NCBI RefSeq assembly: GCF_027482425.1
Contig: NZ_JAIXWA010000024.1
Coordinates: 1-52,169 of the forward strand
DNA: 52,169 nucleotides
From: Flavobacterium sp.
Lineage (GTDB): Bacteria > Bacteroidota > Bacteroidia > Flavobacteriales > Flavobacteriaceae
Reading direction: 5' to 3'
Below are positions 44,350-52,169 of this stretch, in pieces. A program made the translations under genes and the position numbers. How positions within the stretch are numbered: the stretch's first letter is position 1; every line of letters starts with the position of its first letter. The notes under the pieces are model-generated. The model saw nothing but the letters and a program-made list of their open reading frames with translations. It ran no database searches and was not told the origin of the DNA.

Positions 44350-44727
44350 ATGAAAGTAACCACACTGGTTATCCGCATCCTTTTGGGTGGACTAATGGTT
44401 TTTGCTTCCATTGCCTATTTTTTTAACCTTGGCAATTCTGAACCCCCTGTGGGAAAAATGGCTGTATTCATGCAAGGTTTGAATGCTTCGCAGTACATAC
44501 TTCCGTTGGTAAAAGGGATTGAATTGATAGCAGGCTTGGCCCTAATGAGTGGCTTTTTTCCTCGAATTACTCCGCTAGTTTTACTTCCAATAAGCCTCAA
44601 TATCGCCATGATTCACTTGTTTTTAGATCCCAAAAATTTAGCTATTGCTTTCTTTGTTTTAGGAGCTAATTTATATTTAATCTTACAACAGTGGAACAAT
44701 TATAAATCGCTTTTAAAAATTCGATAA
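44350..44727 (+). CDS. DoxX-like membrane protein
   Basis: 125 residues with four hydrophobic helices. VIRILLGGLMVFASIAYFF, IELIAGLALMSGFFPRITPLVLLPISLNIAMIHLF and the AIAFFVLGANLYLILQQWNNY close match DoxX/DoxD-like inner-membrane proteins. These have been linked to quinone or thiosulfate chemistry in some species, but most, including this, have no known role. The stop shares one base with the next start (TAATG), so the TPR gene is coupled. Confidence 0.85.
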   Translation: MKVTTLVIRILLGGLMVFASIAYFFNLGNSEPPVGKMAVFMQGLNASQYILPLVKGIELIAGLALMSGFFPRITPLVLLPISLNIAMIHLFLDPKNLAIAFFVLGANLYLILQQWNNYKSLLKIR

Positions 44728-45605
44728 TGTTCAAATGGAGTTTGATTTTCTGGATAAGTGGATTTAGTTTGTTTGGGCAAACGGAAACCAATTTGGTTTT
44801 TGATGTTCATTATGGGGATGCGGTACAAGAATGGGTAGCGTTTCCCTCTTTAAAAAAACAAGGCCAATTTGTGGCAGGCTATCTTTATGTTTTACCCCAA
44901 GAAGGCATTGTATTCCACTATTATTCGAGTTTTCATTTGGGTACTTCTAACGAAATTGTCCCTGATGGCATTGATACACAAGAGTTGAATCGTATTCGAT
45001 TGGGACGGGCATACAACTTTAAAATGGCCCGATTACTGGAGGAACACCGACAAAAATTACAATTGCCGCTCCAACCCCAAGGTTTTTCATACCATTATAT
45101 AGTTGATGAAATTCAGCGTCGCTATTTGACCGGGAAGATCCTCAATTCGGACCGAGAATTTGATCGGGCGCAGGTATTTTTAGAGAACGTCTATGAAAAG
45201 AATCCCCATTATAGTGGTGTCGAATTGGAATTAGCCTATTGTTACAACGGCATTCGTAGGTACGATTTAACCATTACGTTATTGACCAAAGCCTTAGAAA
45301 ATGATGCATCGCAACCGTTATTTTACAAAGAACTTGCCTTTGCCTTTTTGAATTCAGGCATGGTTACGATGGCGGAAAAAACCTACCAGCAATGTTTGGA
45401 AAAAACGCACGATAAAGGATTAAAAAGCGAAATTGGTTCCAGTATGGCCTATTATTTTTACCTTCAAAAAAAGGAGGAAAAGTTTAAAGAATGGCAGCAA
45501 GTTGTCGATCAAAATGCTGACCCAGAATCGCAATACCAATTATTCATGCAACAATTGGAAAGAAATTGGAACAATCGCCCATCGCATGAGATAAAAAAAA
45601 TGTAA
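44727..45605 (+). CDS. secreted TPR-containing protein
   Basis: 292 residues: a short signal peptide (MFKWSLIFWISGFSLFGQ), an N-terminal unique portion of ~110 residues, and helical repeats from about residue 135 that read as TPR units (FDRAQVFLENVYEKNPHYSG, RYDLTITLLTKALENDASQ, MAEKTYQQCLEKTHDKGL). TPR repeats mediate protein contacts. Periplasmic or surface-attached scaffold is plausible. It is coupled to the DoxX gene (1-bp overlap) and followed by a 164-bp AT-rich gap. Confidence 0.8.
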   Translation: MFKWSLIFWISGFSLFGQTETNLVFDVHYGDAVQEWVAFPSLKKQGQFVAGYLYVLPQEGIVFHYYSSFHLGTSNEIVPDGIDTQELNRIRLGRAYNFKMARLLEEHRQKLQLPLQPQGFSYHYIVDEIQRRYLTGKILNSDREFDRAQVFLENVYEKNPHYSGVELELAYCYNGIRRYDLTITLLTKALENDASQPLFYKELAFAFLNSGMVTMAEKTYQQCLEKTHDKGLKSEIGSSMAYYFYLQKKEEKFKEWQQVVDQNADPESQYQLFMQQLERNWNNRPSHEIKKM

Positions 45606-45739
45606 AATGGTATATTGCTAAAAATCAAATCATAAAAATGTAAATTTAAGAAGTGTTTTAAGATATTTTTCTACAAAAATAAAATGCAAAACGTTAAATG
45701 ATTGTAATTTATCTGATTTCTATTTTTTTGTAAGTTTTT

Positions 45740-45759
45740 TTTTCTTAATTTTAAGAAAA
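45740..45759. promoter_or_regulatory. 20-bp palindrome upstream of the H-NOX gene
   Basis: TTTTCTTAA, two T, TTAAGAAAA: arms of 9 bp around a 2-nt centre, ending 10 bp before the H-NOX ATG at 45770. It could be an operator for the NO module or a mRNA hairpin at the start codon. Confidence 0.45.
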
Positions 45760-45769
45760 GTAAAAAGCT

Positions 45770-46315
45770 ATGCATGGAGTCGTAAATCAAGCGATCGAAG
45801 GATTAATTACCCAACGCTTTGGTGCTGAAGCTTGGGATGAGATTCGTATTGCTTCACAATGTGAAGACACTACCTTTTACAATAACCACAATTATTCGGA
45901 TACAGTAACCTATGCTCTTGTTGTCAATGCTTCCAAAATTTTGGATATGGATGTGCATACCTTACTCTTTGAATTTGGAAAGTATTGGGTGCTAACTATT
46001 GCCGCTGAAAAATATGGAGCTCTTTTGCATTCAGCAGGAAGTGGTTTGCAAGAATTTTTAATCAATTTACCCAATTTTCATAGTCGTGTAATGTTGTATT
46101 ATCCCGAAATCACACCCCCAGAGTTTAAGGTAATGGAGCGGTCTGATACTACTTTGGAGTTACACTATTTCTCGAAACGACCTGGATTACATCCCTTTGT
46201 TTCTGGAATACTAGTAGGATTGAGCGACTTTTTTGAAACCCCTATGCAAATTGAATTAATTGATACTACATTTGAAGATGAGTATCATAAAAGTATTTTT
46301 TCGCTTCATTTCTGA
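45770..46315 (+). CDS. H-NOX heme nitric-oxide-binding sensor
   Basis: 181 residues of the H-NOX (HNOB) family, normal length. H104 in LPNFHSRV is the proximal heme ligand, and Y133-F-S135-K-R137 is the invariant YxSxR motif that holds the heme propionates. The distal position occupied by Tyr140 in the O2-binding Thermoanaerobacter protein aligns, by my count from YxSxR, to P142, so an NO/CO-selective sensor is expected, not an oxygen sensor. Cytosolic. The next gene encodes a histidine kinase with an HNOBA-type N-terminus, and a response regulator follows. Confidence 0.93.
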   Translation: MHGVVNQAIEGLITQRFGAEAWDEIRIASQCEDTTFYNNHNYSDTVTYALVVNASKILDMDVHTLLFEFGKYWVLTIAAEKYGALLHSAGSGLQEFLINLPNFHSRVMLYYPEITPPEFKVMERSDTTLELHYFSKRPGLHPFVSGILVGLSDFFETPMQIELIDTTFEDEYHKSIFSLHF

Positions 46316-46341
46316 GTACGATTCCCCAAAACCTACCCAAA

Positions 46342-47466
46342 ATGCAAACCCTAAAAAAACTATTTCCATTCTACCTTCGTCTCGACAAAAAACTCAATAT
46401 TGTCGAATACGGACGGAGTATGGAAAAATTTTTGGATCAAAAAGTCCGTTTTGAAGACAACTTCAAATTCATAAGACCCAACTTTGGAATTACATACACT
46501 TTTGAATCTATCGTTGAATTCATGAATCAAGTGTTCATCTTGGAATTGCATAATCATCCCAAAAAAATTCGCTTTAAAGGACAGTTCATCATTCACAATG
46601 AACATGAAGATGAACTTTGGTTTTGTGGTTCGCCTTGGCTACTTTCTATTGAAGAAATGCAAAACCATGATTTATTTGTGACCGATTTTGCACAACATGA
46701 TTCGGCTATTGATACGATTTTAATGCTCAATCAAAACTTGCTTAACTTACAAGATAACAGCAAGATGATTGCAGACTTAAAACAGAAAAATGAACGTTTG
46801 CAACAAGTCAACGAGCGGCTCGACGCAATTATTTATGCGATTACCCATGATTTCAGAGCCCCGCTGTTGGCCAGTATTGGTTTGCTACAATTGCCTGAGA
46901 CAATGGTATTGGAAGAGCTACCAGAGATTTTAAACACCTTAAAAAGGTTGGATCGTACCATAATTCATCTAAATGAACTGTCTAAAAATGAAAAAGTAGC
47001 TTTAAAATTCACTCTTATTGATTGGGAGGAACTGATCCATGAAAGTCATCATAACTATACTGTTATTTATGATACCAAAATCCCTATTCAACTTTCAATT
47101 TCCGAAACTACACCCTTCTTTTCAGATACGTTTCGTATTCGGACAATTGTCAACAATTTAATTTCCAACGCCATAAAATACTCTCGAACTTCTTTGAGTG
47201 AGGCGTCTTATATTAAAATAAACATTCATACCGCTCCCAGCTCTTGTATTTTTACCATTGAAGATAATGGAGAAGGTATCGACGATAAAAATTTGGAAAA
47301 CATTTTTAAACTCTTTTATCGTGCTTCCGTTAAATCACAAGGGAACGGTATTGGACTTTATATTATTAAAGAAATGGTACACTATTTAAAAGGAACTATT
47401 GCAGTAAAATCGATCAAAAATGAAGGCACCACGTTTACACTAAAATTCCCTAATCAAAAAACTTAA
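46342..47466 (+). CDS. HNOBA-domain sensor histidine kinase
   Basis: 374 residues. The N-terminal ~125 (FYLRLDKKLNIVEYGRSMEKFL, PNFGITYTFESIVEFMNQVF, then FRFKGQFIIH-like text) match the HNOBA domain that pairs with H-NOX proteins. A coiled coil (about 130-160) leads to the HisKA box with H169 in AITHDFRAPLLASIGLL and the HATPase domain (NLISNAIKYSR, EDNGEGID, QGNGIGLYIIKEM). No transmembrane segment. It is expected to be inhibited or activated by the H-NOX protein and to phosphorylate the receiver at 47474, 7 bp downstream. Confidence 0.93.
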   Translation: MQTLKKLFPFYLRLDKKLNIVEYGRSMEKFLDQKVRFEDNFKFIRPNFGITYTFESIVEFMNQVFILELHNHPKKIRFKGQFIIHNEHEDELWFCGSPWLLSIEEMQNHDLFVTDFAQHDSAIDTILMLNQNLLNLQDNSKMIADLKQKNERLQQVNERLDAIIYAITHDFRAPLLASIGLLQLPETMVLEELPEILNTLKRLDRTIIHLNELSKNEKVALKFTLIDWEELIHESHHNYTVIYDTKIPIQLSISETTPFFSDTFRIRTIVNNLISNAIKYSRTSLSEASYIKINIHTAPSSCIFTIEDNGEGIDDKNLENIFKLFYRASVKSQGNGIGLYIIKEMVHYLKGTIAVKSIKNEGTTFTLKFPNQKT

Positions 47467-47473
47467 TAATCGC

Positions 47474-47860
47474 ATGAACACGCATTTTTACATCATTGAC
47501 GACGACGAGCTTTTTTTAAAATTAGGAAAAATATACCTAGAAATGGGGAGCTGTACCTCGTCGGTAACCCTATTTAATGATGCGACCGAAGCGCTGAAAG
47601 TCATTGAAAATATTTCGGAAGTTATTACCGATCGATATGTGTTTTTTTTGGACTTGAATATGCCTATTCTCAATGGATTTGGCTTTTTGGATGCTTTGGA
47701 GAAAAACCCAAAACAGCTGCACAAAAATATACAGATCTATGTACTAACTTCATCTGTTAACTATGAAGATATGGAACGTATTAAACAATACAAAACGGTT
47801 TCTGAATACCTAAATAAACCCATGACACGAGAAATGGTGCAACATATTTGCACTTCCTAG
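47474..47860 (+). CDS. stand-alone response regulator receiver
   Basis: 128 residues, receiver domain only. Acidic triad D9-D10-D11 (FYIIDDDELF), phosphoacceptor D60 (FFLDLNMPILNGFGF), Thr/Ser near TSS at 92-94 and K115 in YLNKPM are intact. Lack of an output domain suggests protein-protein signalling or a phosphorelay intermediate. As the last gene of the H-NOX, kinase, receiver trio, it is the likely target of the HNOBA kinase. A terminator follows. Confidence 0.92.
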   Translation: MNTHFYIIDDDELFLKLGKIYLEMGSCTSSVTLFNDATEALKVIENISEVITDRYVFFLDLNMPILNGFGFLDALEKNPKQLHKNIQIYVLTSSVNYEDMERIKQYKTVSEYLNKPMTREMVQHICTS

Positions 47861-47876
47861 TAACACAAACCATAAA

Positions 47877-47911
47877 AAACCCCGATGTAAAATGCCATCG
47901 GGGTTTGTTAT
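47877..47911. terminator. bidirectional terminator between the receiver gene and lpdA
   Basis: AAACCCCGATG (47877-47887) pairs perfectly with CATCGGGGTTT (47896-47906), 8-nt loop, with T-rich tail. Confidence 0.9.
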
Positions 47912-47926
47912 TTTTAAAGTATGCTG

Positions 47927-49330
47927 TTATACATGCAAAGCGCGATTGTCGGTAGCAGCTAAAGCGGCTTCTTTGATGGCTTCAGCAAAAGTAGGATGAG
48001 CATGCGACATACGCGTTAGATCCTCGGCTGAAGCACGGAATTCCATCGCTACAACTGCTTCTGCGATCAAATCGGCACATCGGGCACCAATCATGTGCAT
48101 CCCTAAAATTTCATCGGTTTTGGCATCGGCTAAAACTTTTACAAATCCGTCCAAATCGGCACTGGCACGCGCACGACCCAAGGCTTTAAACGGGAAACTA
48201 CCTGCTTTGTATGCGATACCTTCGGCTTTCAATTGCTCTTCAGTTTTCCCTACACCAGCTACTTCAGGCCAAGTATACACTACACCGGGAATCAAGTTAT
48301 AATCGATATGGGGACGTTGGCCAGCAATAAATTCGGCTACCATCACGCCTTCTTCTTCCGCTTTGTGCGCCAACATGGCTCCTCGAACGACATCGCCAAT
48401 AGCATAAATATTGGAGGCTGTCGTTTGCAAATGATCGTTTACTTCCACTTGACCGCGTTCTGTAATTTTTACTCCTGCAGCTTCCGCATTCAATCCGTCA
48501 GTATATGGACGACGTCCGACCGCTACCAAACAGTAATCGCCTTCCAATACCAGTTCGTTTCCTTTGGCATCATCAGCTTTAACCGTTACTGCTGTTCCTT
48601 TACGGGTCACTTCTTTCACTTTATGGGAAGTGTAAAACTTCATGCCTTGTTTTTTCAACACTTTGGTCAATTCTTTAGAAAGTGCTCCATCCATCCCCGG
48701 AATGATACGATCCAAGTACTCTACTACAGACACTTGAGCGCCCAAACGCAAATACACTTGTCCCAATTCAATGCCAATAACGCCACCACCAATAATTACC
48801 AAATGCTTGGGTACTTCAGTCATTTTTAAGGCTTCCGTTGAAGTAATAACACGTTCTTTATCCACCGTAATAAAGGGCAATGAAGAAGGTTTAGAACCCG
48901 TAGCAATAATGGTATACTTCGACTCTACAACCTCGTTCGAACCATCATTCTTCGCCACATTGATATGGGTGGCATCCACAAACGAACCTACCCCTTCAAA
49001 TACGGTAATTTTATTTTTATCCATCAAGAACTTAATCCCGCCACAGGTTTGATCCACTACTTGTTGCTTGCGCTCAATCATTTTGGCCAAATTGACCTTC
49101 ACTTTCCCAGACACTTCAATACCGTGATCGGCAAAATGTTTCAACTCTTCATAATGATGCGAAGAAGCCAACAAAGCTTTGGAGGGAATACATCCCACGT
49201 TTAAACAGGTACCTCCCAAAGTGGGATATTTTTCAATAATTGCGGTTTTAAATCCCAATTGGGCGCAACGAATGGCTGCAACATAACCGCCGGGACCTGA
49301 TCCAATAATCGTGACATCAAACTGACTCAT
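47927..49330 (-). CDS. lpdA: dihydrolipoyl dehydrogenase (E3)
   Basis: 467 residues, normal for E3. FAD-binding IGSGPGGYVAAIRCAQLG at the start, redox-active disulfide C42/C47 in GGTCLNVGCIPSKALL, NAD-binding VIIGGGVIGIELGQVY, YAIGDVVRGAMLAHKAEEEG and a C-terminal HAHPTFAEAIKEA with the catalytic His-Glu pair. It reoxidises dihydrolipoamide in pyruvate, 2-oxoglutarate and branched-chain oxo-acid dehydrogenases and the glycine system. No partner subunits are adjacent. Convergent with the H-NOX module. Confidence 0.98.
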   Translation of the reverse strand: MSQFDVTIIGSGPGGYVAAIRCAQLGFKTAIIEKYPTLGGTCLNVGCIPSKALLASSHHYEELKHFADHGIEVSGKVKVNLAKMIERKQQVVDQTCGGIKFLMDKNKITVFEGVGSFVDATHINVAKNDGSNEVVESKYTIIATGSKPSSLPFITVDKERVITSTEALKMTEVPKHLVIIGGGVIGIELGQVYLRLGAQVSVVEYLDRIIPGMDGALSKELTKVLKKQGMKFYTSHKVKEVTRKGTAVTVKADDAKGNELVLEGDYCLVAVGRRPYTDGLNAEAAGVKITERGQVEVNDHLQTTASNIYAIGDVVRGAMLAHKAEEEGVMVAEFIAGQRPHIDYNLIPGVVYTWPEVAGVGKTEEQLKAEGIAYKAGSFPFKALGRARASADLDGFVKVLADAKTDEILGMHMIGARCADLIAEAVVAMEFRASAEDLTRMSHAHPTFAEAIKEAALAATDNRALHV

Positions 49331-49452
49331 AGAACTGATTTTTGTTGTGTTTTACAAATTGTAAGGCAAAATTACGAATGTTTTTTGGGTTCCCCTCTAC
49401 AGAATGAGAAGAAAAAAAGTGTTTCTCTTTCTTTCCTTCTTTTCATTTTCAG

Positions 49453-49905
49453 TTATAATGTAAAGGCGGTTGAATTTTTGATTTCCCCAATCATGAAGGA
49501 ACTGTGTGTACTGCCAATATGCTGCAAGCGTGTCAGTTTGGTTACCATAAAATCGCGATAGGCCTCCATATCCTTCACAGCGATTTTTAGAATATAATCG
49601 TAATCGCCACTCACATGAAAGCACTCCAAAACCTCAGGGAGTTGCACTACTTCGGCTTCAAAGCGAAATAAATAATCTTTGGTATGTTGGATTAACTTGA
49701 TATGACAAAAAACGATAAACGATTGCTCAATTTTTTTTCGATCCAATAAAGCTACATACCCTTTGATAAGTCCTTCGCGTTCCATCTTTCGAATGCGTTC
49801 ATAAACGGCGGTGACCGACATTTGCAGTTTTACTGCCATTTCTTTGTTGGTCATTCGGGCATCATTTTGCAAAAACCCAACGATTTTTTTGTCGATTGCG
49901 TCCAT
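49453..49905 (-). CDS. Lrp/AsnC-family transcriptional regulator
   Basis: 150 residues. DAIDKKIVGFLQNDARMTNKEMAVKLQMSVTAVYERIRKMEREGLI is a standard N-terminal winged HTH of the Lrp family; the C-terminal RAM domain (VFCHIKLIQHT, VLECFHVSGDYDYILKIAVKDME) binds amino acids and drives oligomerisation. Divergent, 156 bp from the Cys/Met-lyase gene at 50062, it is well placed to control that gene in response to an amino acid such as methionine or cysteine. That link is inference. Confidence 0.95.
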   Translation of the reverse strand: MDAIDKKIVGFLQNDARMTNKEMAVKLQMSVTAVYERIRKMEREGLIKGYVALLDRKKIEQSFIVFCHIKLIQHTKDYLFRFEAEVVQLPEVLECFHVSGDYDYILKIAVKDMEAYRDFMVTKLTRLQHIGSTHSSFMIGEIKNSTAFTL

Positions 49906-50061
49906 CGGATAAATTTTCAGGAAATAAGTTAGAATTGTGTAAAATTAAAAATATTAATCTAATAATTTTTCTAATTATAGTTTCATTTTCTATAATTTAA
50001 AATATATATTGAAAATCTATAAGTATACATCGATATTTGAAAAACTAATTCATTACATCCT
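49906..50061. promoter_or_regulatory. divergent promoter region of the Lrp and Cys/Met-lyase genes
   Basis: A strongly AT-rich 156-bp gap with imperfect palindromes such as TAATTTTTCTAATTA-like text (49960-49980), suitable for Lrp-type binding. No confident -7/-33 pair is assigned on either strand. Confidence 0.4.
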
Positions 50062-51279
50062 ATGGAAAATCAACATCCCTTAGCCTTTCATCCGGCCGAT
50101 TATATTCAAGACTTGCAATATTTTGGTGAATTTGGGGGCGTGAATCCCTCGATATCAGATTCTTCCACCTATACCTTTTTGTCGGCCAAAACCATGTTTG
50201 ACACTTTTGAAGGCAATGCCGAAGGATGTTATTTATATTCGCGTCATTCCTCGCCCATGAATTTGTATTTGGGTCAGGCCCTTGCCGCTATGGAGGGAAC
50301 CACGGGAGCCAACGTTACCGCATCGGGGATGGGAGCCATTACTTCGGTATTGTTGCAGCTTTGCGCTAGTGGGGACCATATTGTTTCGAGTCGCACGATT
50401 TATGGCGGCACCTATGCGTTTATGAAAAATGTATTGCCCAAATGGCACATTCAAACGCATTTTGTAGACATTACCAAATTGGATGTAGTTGAAGCGGCCA
50501 TTACCCCTCATACCAAAGTGTTGTATTGTGAAACGGTGAGCAATCCCCTATTGGAGGTAGCTGACATACAAGGACTGGCGGATTTGGCCAAAAAACATGG
50601 CATACAACTCGTTGTCGACAACACCTTTTCTCCTTTGCAAGTCGCGCCAGCGCAATGGGGTGCCGATGTGGTGATTCACAGTTTAACCAAGTTTATCAAT
50701 GGAAGTTCCGATACCGTAGGTGGTGTTATTTGCAGCTCGCAAGAATTCATCAATGATTTGCGCAATGTCAATGATGGGGCTTGTATGCTGTTGGGACCTA
50801 CGATGGATAGCTTGCGTTCGGCTTCGATTTTGAAAAACCTGCGTACGTTGCACATTCGTATGAAACAGCACAGCCATAACGCGATGTTTTTAGCCACACA
50901 ATTTGAAAAAGACGGATTGAAAGTGGTCTACCCCGGATTAAAAAGTCACCCCAGTCATGCCATTTTAACACGACAAATGAATCCCGAATACGGCTATGGC
51001 GGCATGATGACGTTGGATGTGGGAACGTTGGACCGTGCCAATGCCTTAATGGAATTGATGCAACACAACAATCTTGGGTACTTGGCGGTAAGTCTTGGGT
51101 TTTATAAAACTTTATTCAGTGCCCCAGGCACCTCTACGTCAAGCGAAATTCCGTTGGAAGAGCAAAAAGAAATGGGATTGACCGATGGCTTGATTCGTTT
51201 TTCGATAGGCCTGGATAATGACATAGAACGTACGTATCAAAAAATGACCGAGTGCATGCGGCAGTTGGGGATACTATAA
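50062..51279 (+). CDS. Cys/Met-metabolism PLP-dependent enzyme (methionine gamma-lyase-like)
   Basis: 405 residues of the gamma-family of PLP enzymes. Landmarks: EGCYLYSRHSSPMNLYLGQALAAMEG, GMGAITSVLLQLCASGDHIV, IYGGTYAF, the metal-free cofactor contact VVDNTFSPLQVAP and the PLP-lysine in VIHSLTKFINGSSDTVGGV. The family includes methionine gamma-lyase, cystathionine gamma-lyase and synthase, and O-acetylhomoserine sulfhydrylase; which one cannot be decided here. The divergent Lrp gene favours a catabolic role, such as methionine gamma-lyase. The enzyme is cytosolic. A terminator follows. Confidence 0.85.
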   Translation: MENQHPLAFHPADYIQDLQYFGEFGGVNPSISDSSTYTFLSAKTMFDTFEGNAEGCYLYSRHSSPMNLYLGQALAAMEGTTGANVTASGMGAITSVLLQLCASGDHIVSSRTIYGGTYAFMKNVLPKWHIQTHFVDITKLDVVEAAITPHTKVLYCETVSNPLLEVADIQGLADLAKKHGIQLVVDNTFSPLQVAPAQWGADVVIHSLTKFINGSSDTVGGVICSSQEFINDLRNVNDGACMLLGPTMDSLRSASILKNLRTLHIRMKQHSHNAMFLATQFEKDGLKVVYPGLKSHPSHAILTRQMNPEYGYGGMMTLDVGTLDRANALMELMQHNNLGYLAVSLGFYKTLFSAPGTSTSSEIPLEEQKEMGLTDGLIRFSIGLDNDIERTYQKMTECMRQLGIL

Positions 51280-51301
51280 CCGATTTGGACTAACTATAAA
51301 C

Positions 51302-51332
51302 AAAAAGGCATCGATTTAAGATGCCTTTTTTT
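51302..51332. terminator. bidirectional terminator
   Basis: AAAAAGGCATC (51302-51312) pairs perfectly with GATGCCTTTTT (51320-51330), 7-nt loop, A tract before and T tract after. It ends the PLP-enzyme gene and the convergent permease gene. Confidence 0.92.
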
Positions 51333-51338
51333 GTGTCG

Positions 51339-52169
51339 TTATGATGCCTGATTCAACTTACTATTTTTATAACTAAAACCAAAATAAATCGATAATCCAA
51401 TAAGGAGCCAAATCGAGAAGTACAACCAATTCCAAACACTCAATTCGGCCATCATGTACAAGCAACTCACCAAACCTAGTAACGGAATTAAGGACAAATT
51501 CTTTTGATAGGCCCAAGCACCCAAGGCCATGAGTACAATAATAAAAATCCACATGGGTATTTTGTGCGAAAACAAGGCCCAACCCGATTCGTATTTCAAT
51601 GCGGTATCAATGGGCAATGCATCCACTAGCGAGTGGTAGGCTTTAGCATCTTCGGCAAACGATTGAAGTGTTTTTTCTAAATCGACTTCTTTGGTTTTTA
51701 CTAATTTTAAATCATACAAATACTGAACCACTTGGGCCGCCTCAGCTTCTTTTAATGAAGTCACTATCGTCGTTGGACTGTTGAGTTGTTTTTTATTGGT
51801 TATAAAATCGACCACCCCTTGTTTATTGAAGTAAAAGGAGCCTATCAAGCCTAAAAATAACAAGACTGGAAAAATGTATTTGGCGTTGATGTAGGGGGTT
51901 TTAAACTTACCACGAGGTACATCGGGACGGTTTTGCAACACCAATACCCCGGCACAGACCAAAACAAAAGCAAACAAAGTACCAATACTACACAAATCGG
52001 TCACCAAAGTAAGATTTAAGAAAAGAGCAGGAATAGCCACTACAAATCCGGTCACAATCGTAGCATACGAGGGCGTTTTGTAGCGCGGATGCACACGTGA
52101 GAAGCGTTTTGGCAATAATCCGTCGCGACTCATGCTCATCCAAATACGAGGTTGCCCCATTTGAAAAAC
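51339..52169 (-). CDS. APC-superfamily amino acid permease (partial, 5' end outside window)
   Basis: At least 276 residues, C-terminal part only; the frame stays open to the right edge, so the true start is beyond it. MGQPRIWMSMSRDGLLPKRFSRVHPRYKTPSYATI is the conserved loop between helices 8 and 9 in cationic amino acid transporter-like APC proteins. The helices that follow (ATIVTGFVVAIPALFL, TLFAFVLVCAGVLVL, FPVLLFLGLIGSF) match. A ~90-residue soluble insertion (about from VVDFITNKK to ALKYESGWALFSHK) then separates them from two or three more helices, not usual for the family. Substrate unknown. Confidence 0.88.
   Translation of the reverse strand, partial: VFQMGQPRIWMSMSRDGLLPKRFSRVHPRYKTPSYATIVTGFVVAIPALFLNLTLVTDLCSIGTLFAFVLVCAGVLVLQNRPDVPRGKFKTPYINAKYIFPVLLFLGLIGSFYFNKQGVVDFITNKKQLNSPTTIVTSLKEAEAAQVVQYLYDLKLVKTKEVDLEKTLQSFAEDAKAYHSLVDALPIDTALKYESGWALFSHKIPMWIFIIVLMALGAWAYQKNLSLIPLLGLVSCLYMMAELSVWNWLYFSIWLLIGLSIYFGFSYKNSKLNQAS

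Noticed and set aside
46260..46454. 64-codon frame overlapping the H-NOX end and kinase start
   Set aside because: Wrong frame across two well-supported genes.
1..52169. tRNA, rRNA, tmRNA, 6S, SRP or RNase P RNA genes
   Set aside because: I looked for T-loop-like words, and for the conserved cores of these RNAs, and found none; several TTCGAA matches are inside protein genes.
1..52169. CRISPR array
   Set aside because: The repeated sequences found are short tandem, palindromic or degenerate; none has evenly spaced repeats of 25-40 bp with unique spacers.

Overview
The window reads as a chromosomal segment of a member of the Bacteroidota, most likely a Flavobacteriaceae-type aquatic bacterium. 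The evidence is a green-type proteorhodopsin with Met at the spectral-tuning position next to a blh retinal-synthesis gene, a DUF5723 outer-membrane protein, a PabB-TilS-DsbD operon, single-chain L-serine dehydratase, AT-rich intergenic DNA with TTG/TAnnTTTG promoter-like elements, and almost no Shine-Dalgarno sequences. I see no rRNA, tRNA, CRISPR array, transposase or phage gene.

Layout. 1-3.4 kb: the N-terminal part of a Nudix hydrolase (cut by the window edge), a Qnr-like pentapeptide protein, a secreted protein, then the light-energy pair rhodopsin (-) / blh (+) transcribed divergently. 3.4-5.3 kb: dnaK. 5.3-6.0 kb: gene-free DNA full of degenerate repeats. 6.0-14.7 kb: one long co-directional run (GH130 glycosidase or phosphorylase, GT4-glycosidase-like fusion, two triple-BON proteins, tandem UspA, an MCE/Mla-type lipid ABC transporter, and an eRF1-like small protein). 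A receiver-Crp fusion regulator with an altered phosphorylation site follows at 15.7 kb. I read 6.0-16.7 kb as an envelope/general-stress locus. 16.7-22.9 kb: an island-like segment in which one 1606-residue protein (DEDD exonuclease + RecQ helicase + UvrD helicase) sits between two gene-poor, repeat-filled stretches. 22.9-30.3 kb: housekeeping and metabolism (sdaA, a porin and NTF2-like pair, panB, a pseudouridine synthase, DUF5723, aldehyde dehydrogenase). 30.3-34.3 kb: a 7-TM multi-sensor hybrid histidine kinase. 34.3-35.2 kb: a decayed HMG-CoA-synthase-like gene. 35.2-37.7 kb: comM and an esterase. 37.9-38.6 kb: a membrane protein plus a small XRE regulator preceded by helically phased operator-like repeats. 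38.6-43.2 kb: the pabB-tilS-dsbD operon. 43.4-45.6 kb: a DUF4349 lipoprotein, DoxX and a TPR protein. 45.8-47.9 kb: an H-NOX, HNOBA histidine kinase and response regulator module, probably sensing nitric oxide. 47.9-52.2 kb: lpdA, an Lrp regulator divergent from a Cys/Met-lyase, and a truncated amino-acid permease.

How parts work together. Blh makes retinal for the proton-pumping rhodopsin. The stress run may couple glycan or glycosyl remodelling, periplasmic BON proteins and lipid transport, with the receiver-Crp protein as a plausible local regulator. The H-NOX protein would gate the adjacent kinase, which would pass phosphate to the stand-alone receiver. The features I consider least described are the stress locus with its altered receiver, the exonuclease-RecQ-UvrD fusion, and the 21-bp-phased operator array. 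Functional links are inferred from gene order and motifs only; no database search was possible.
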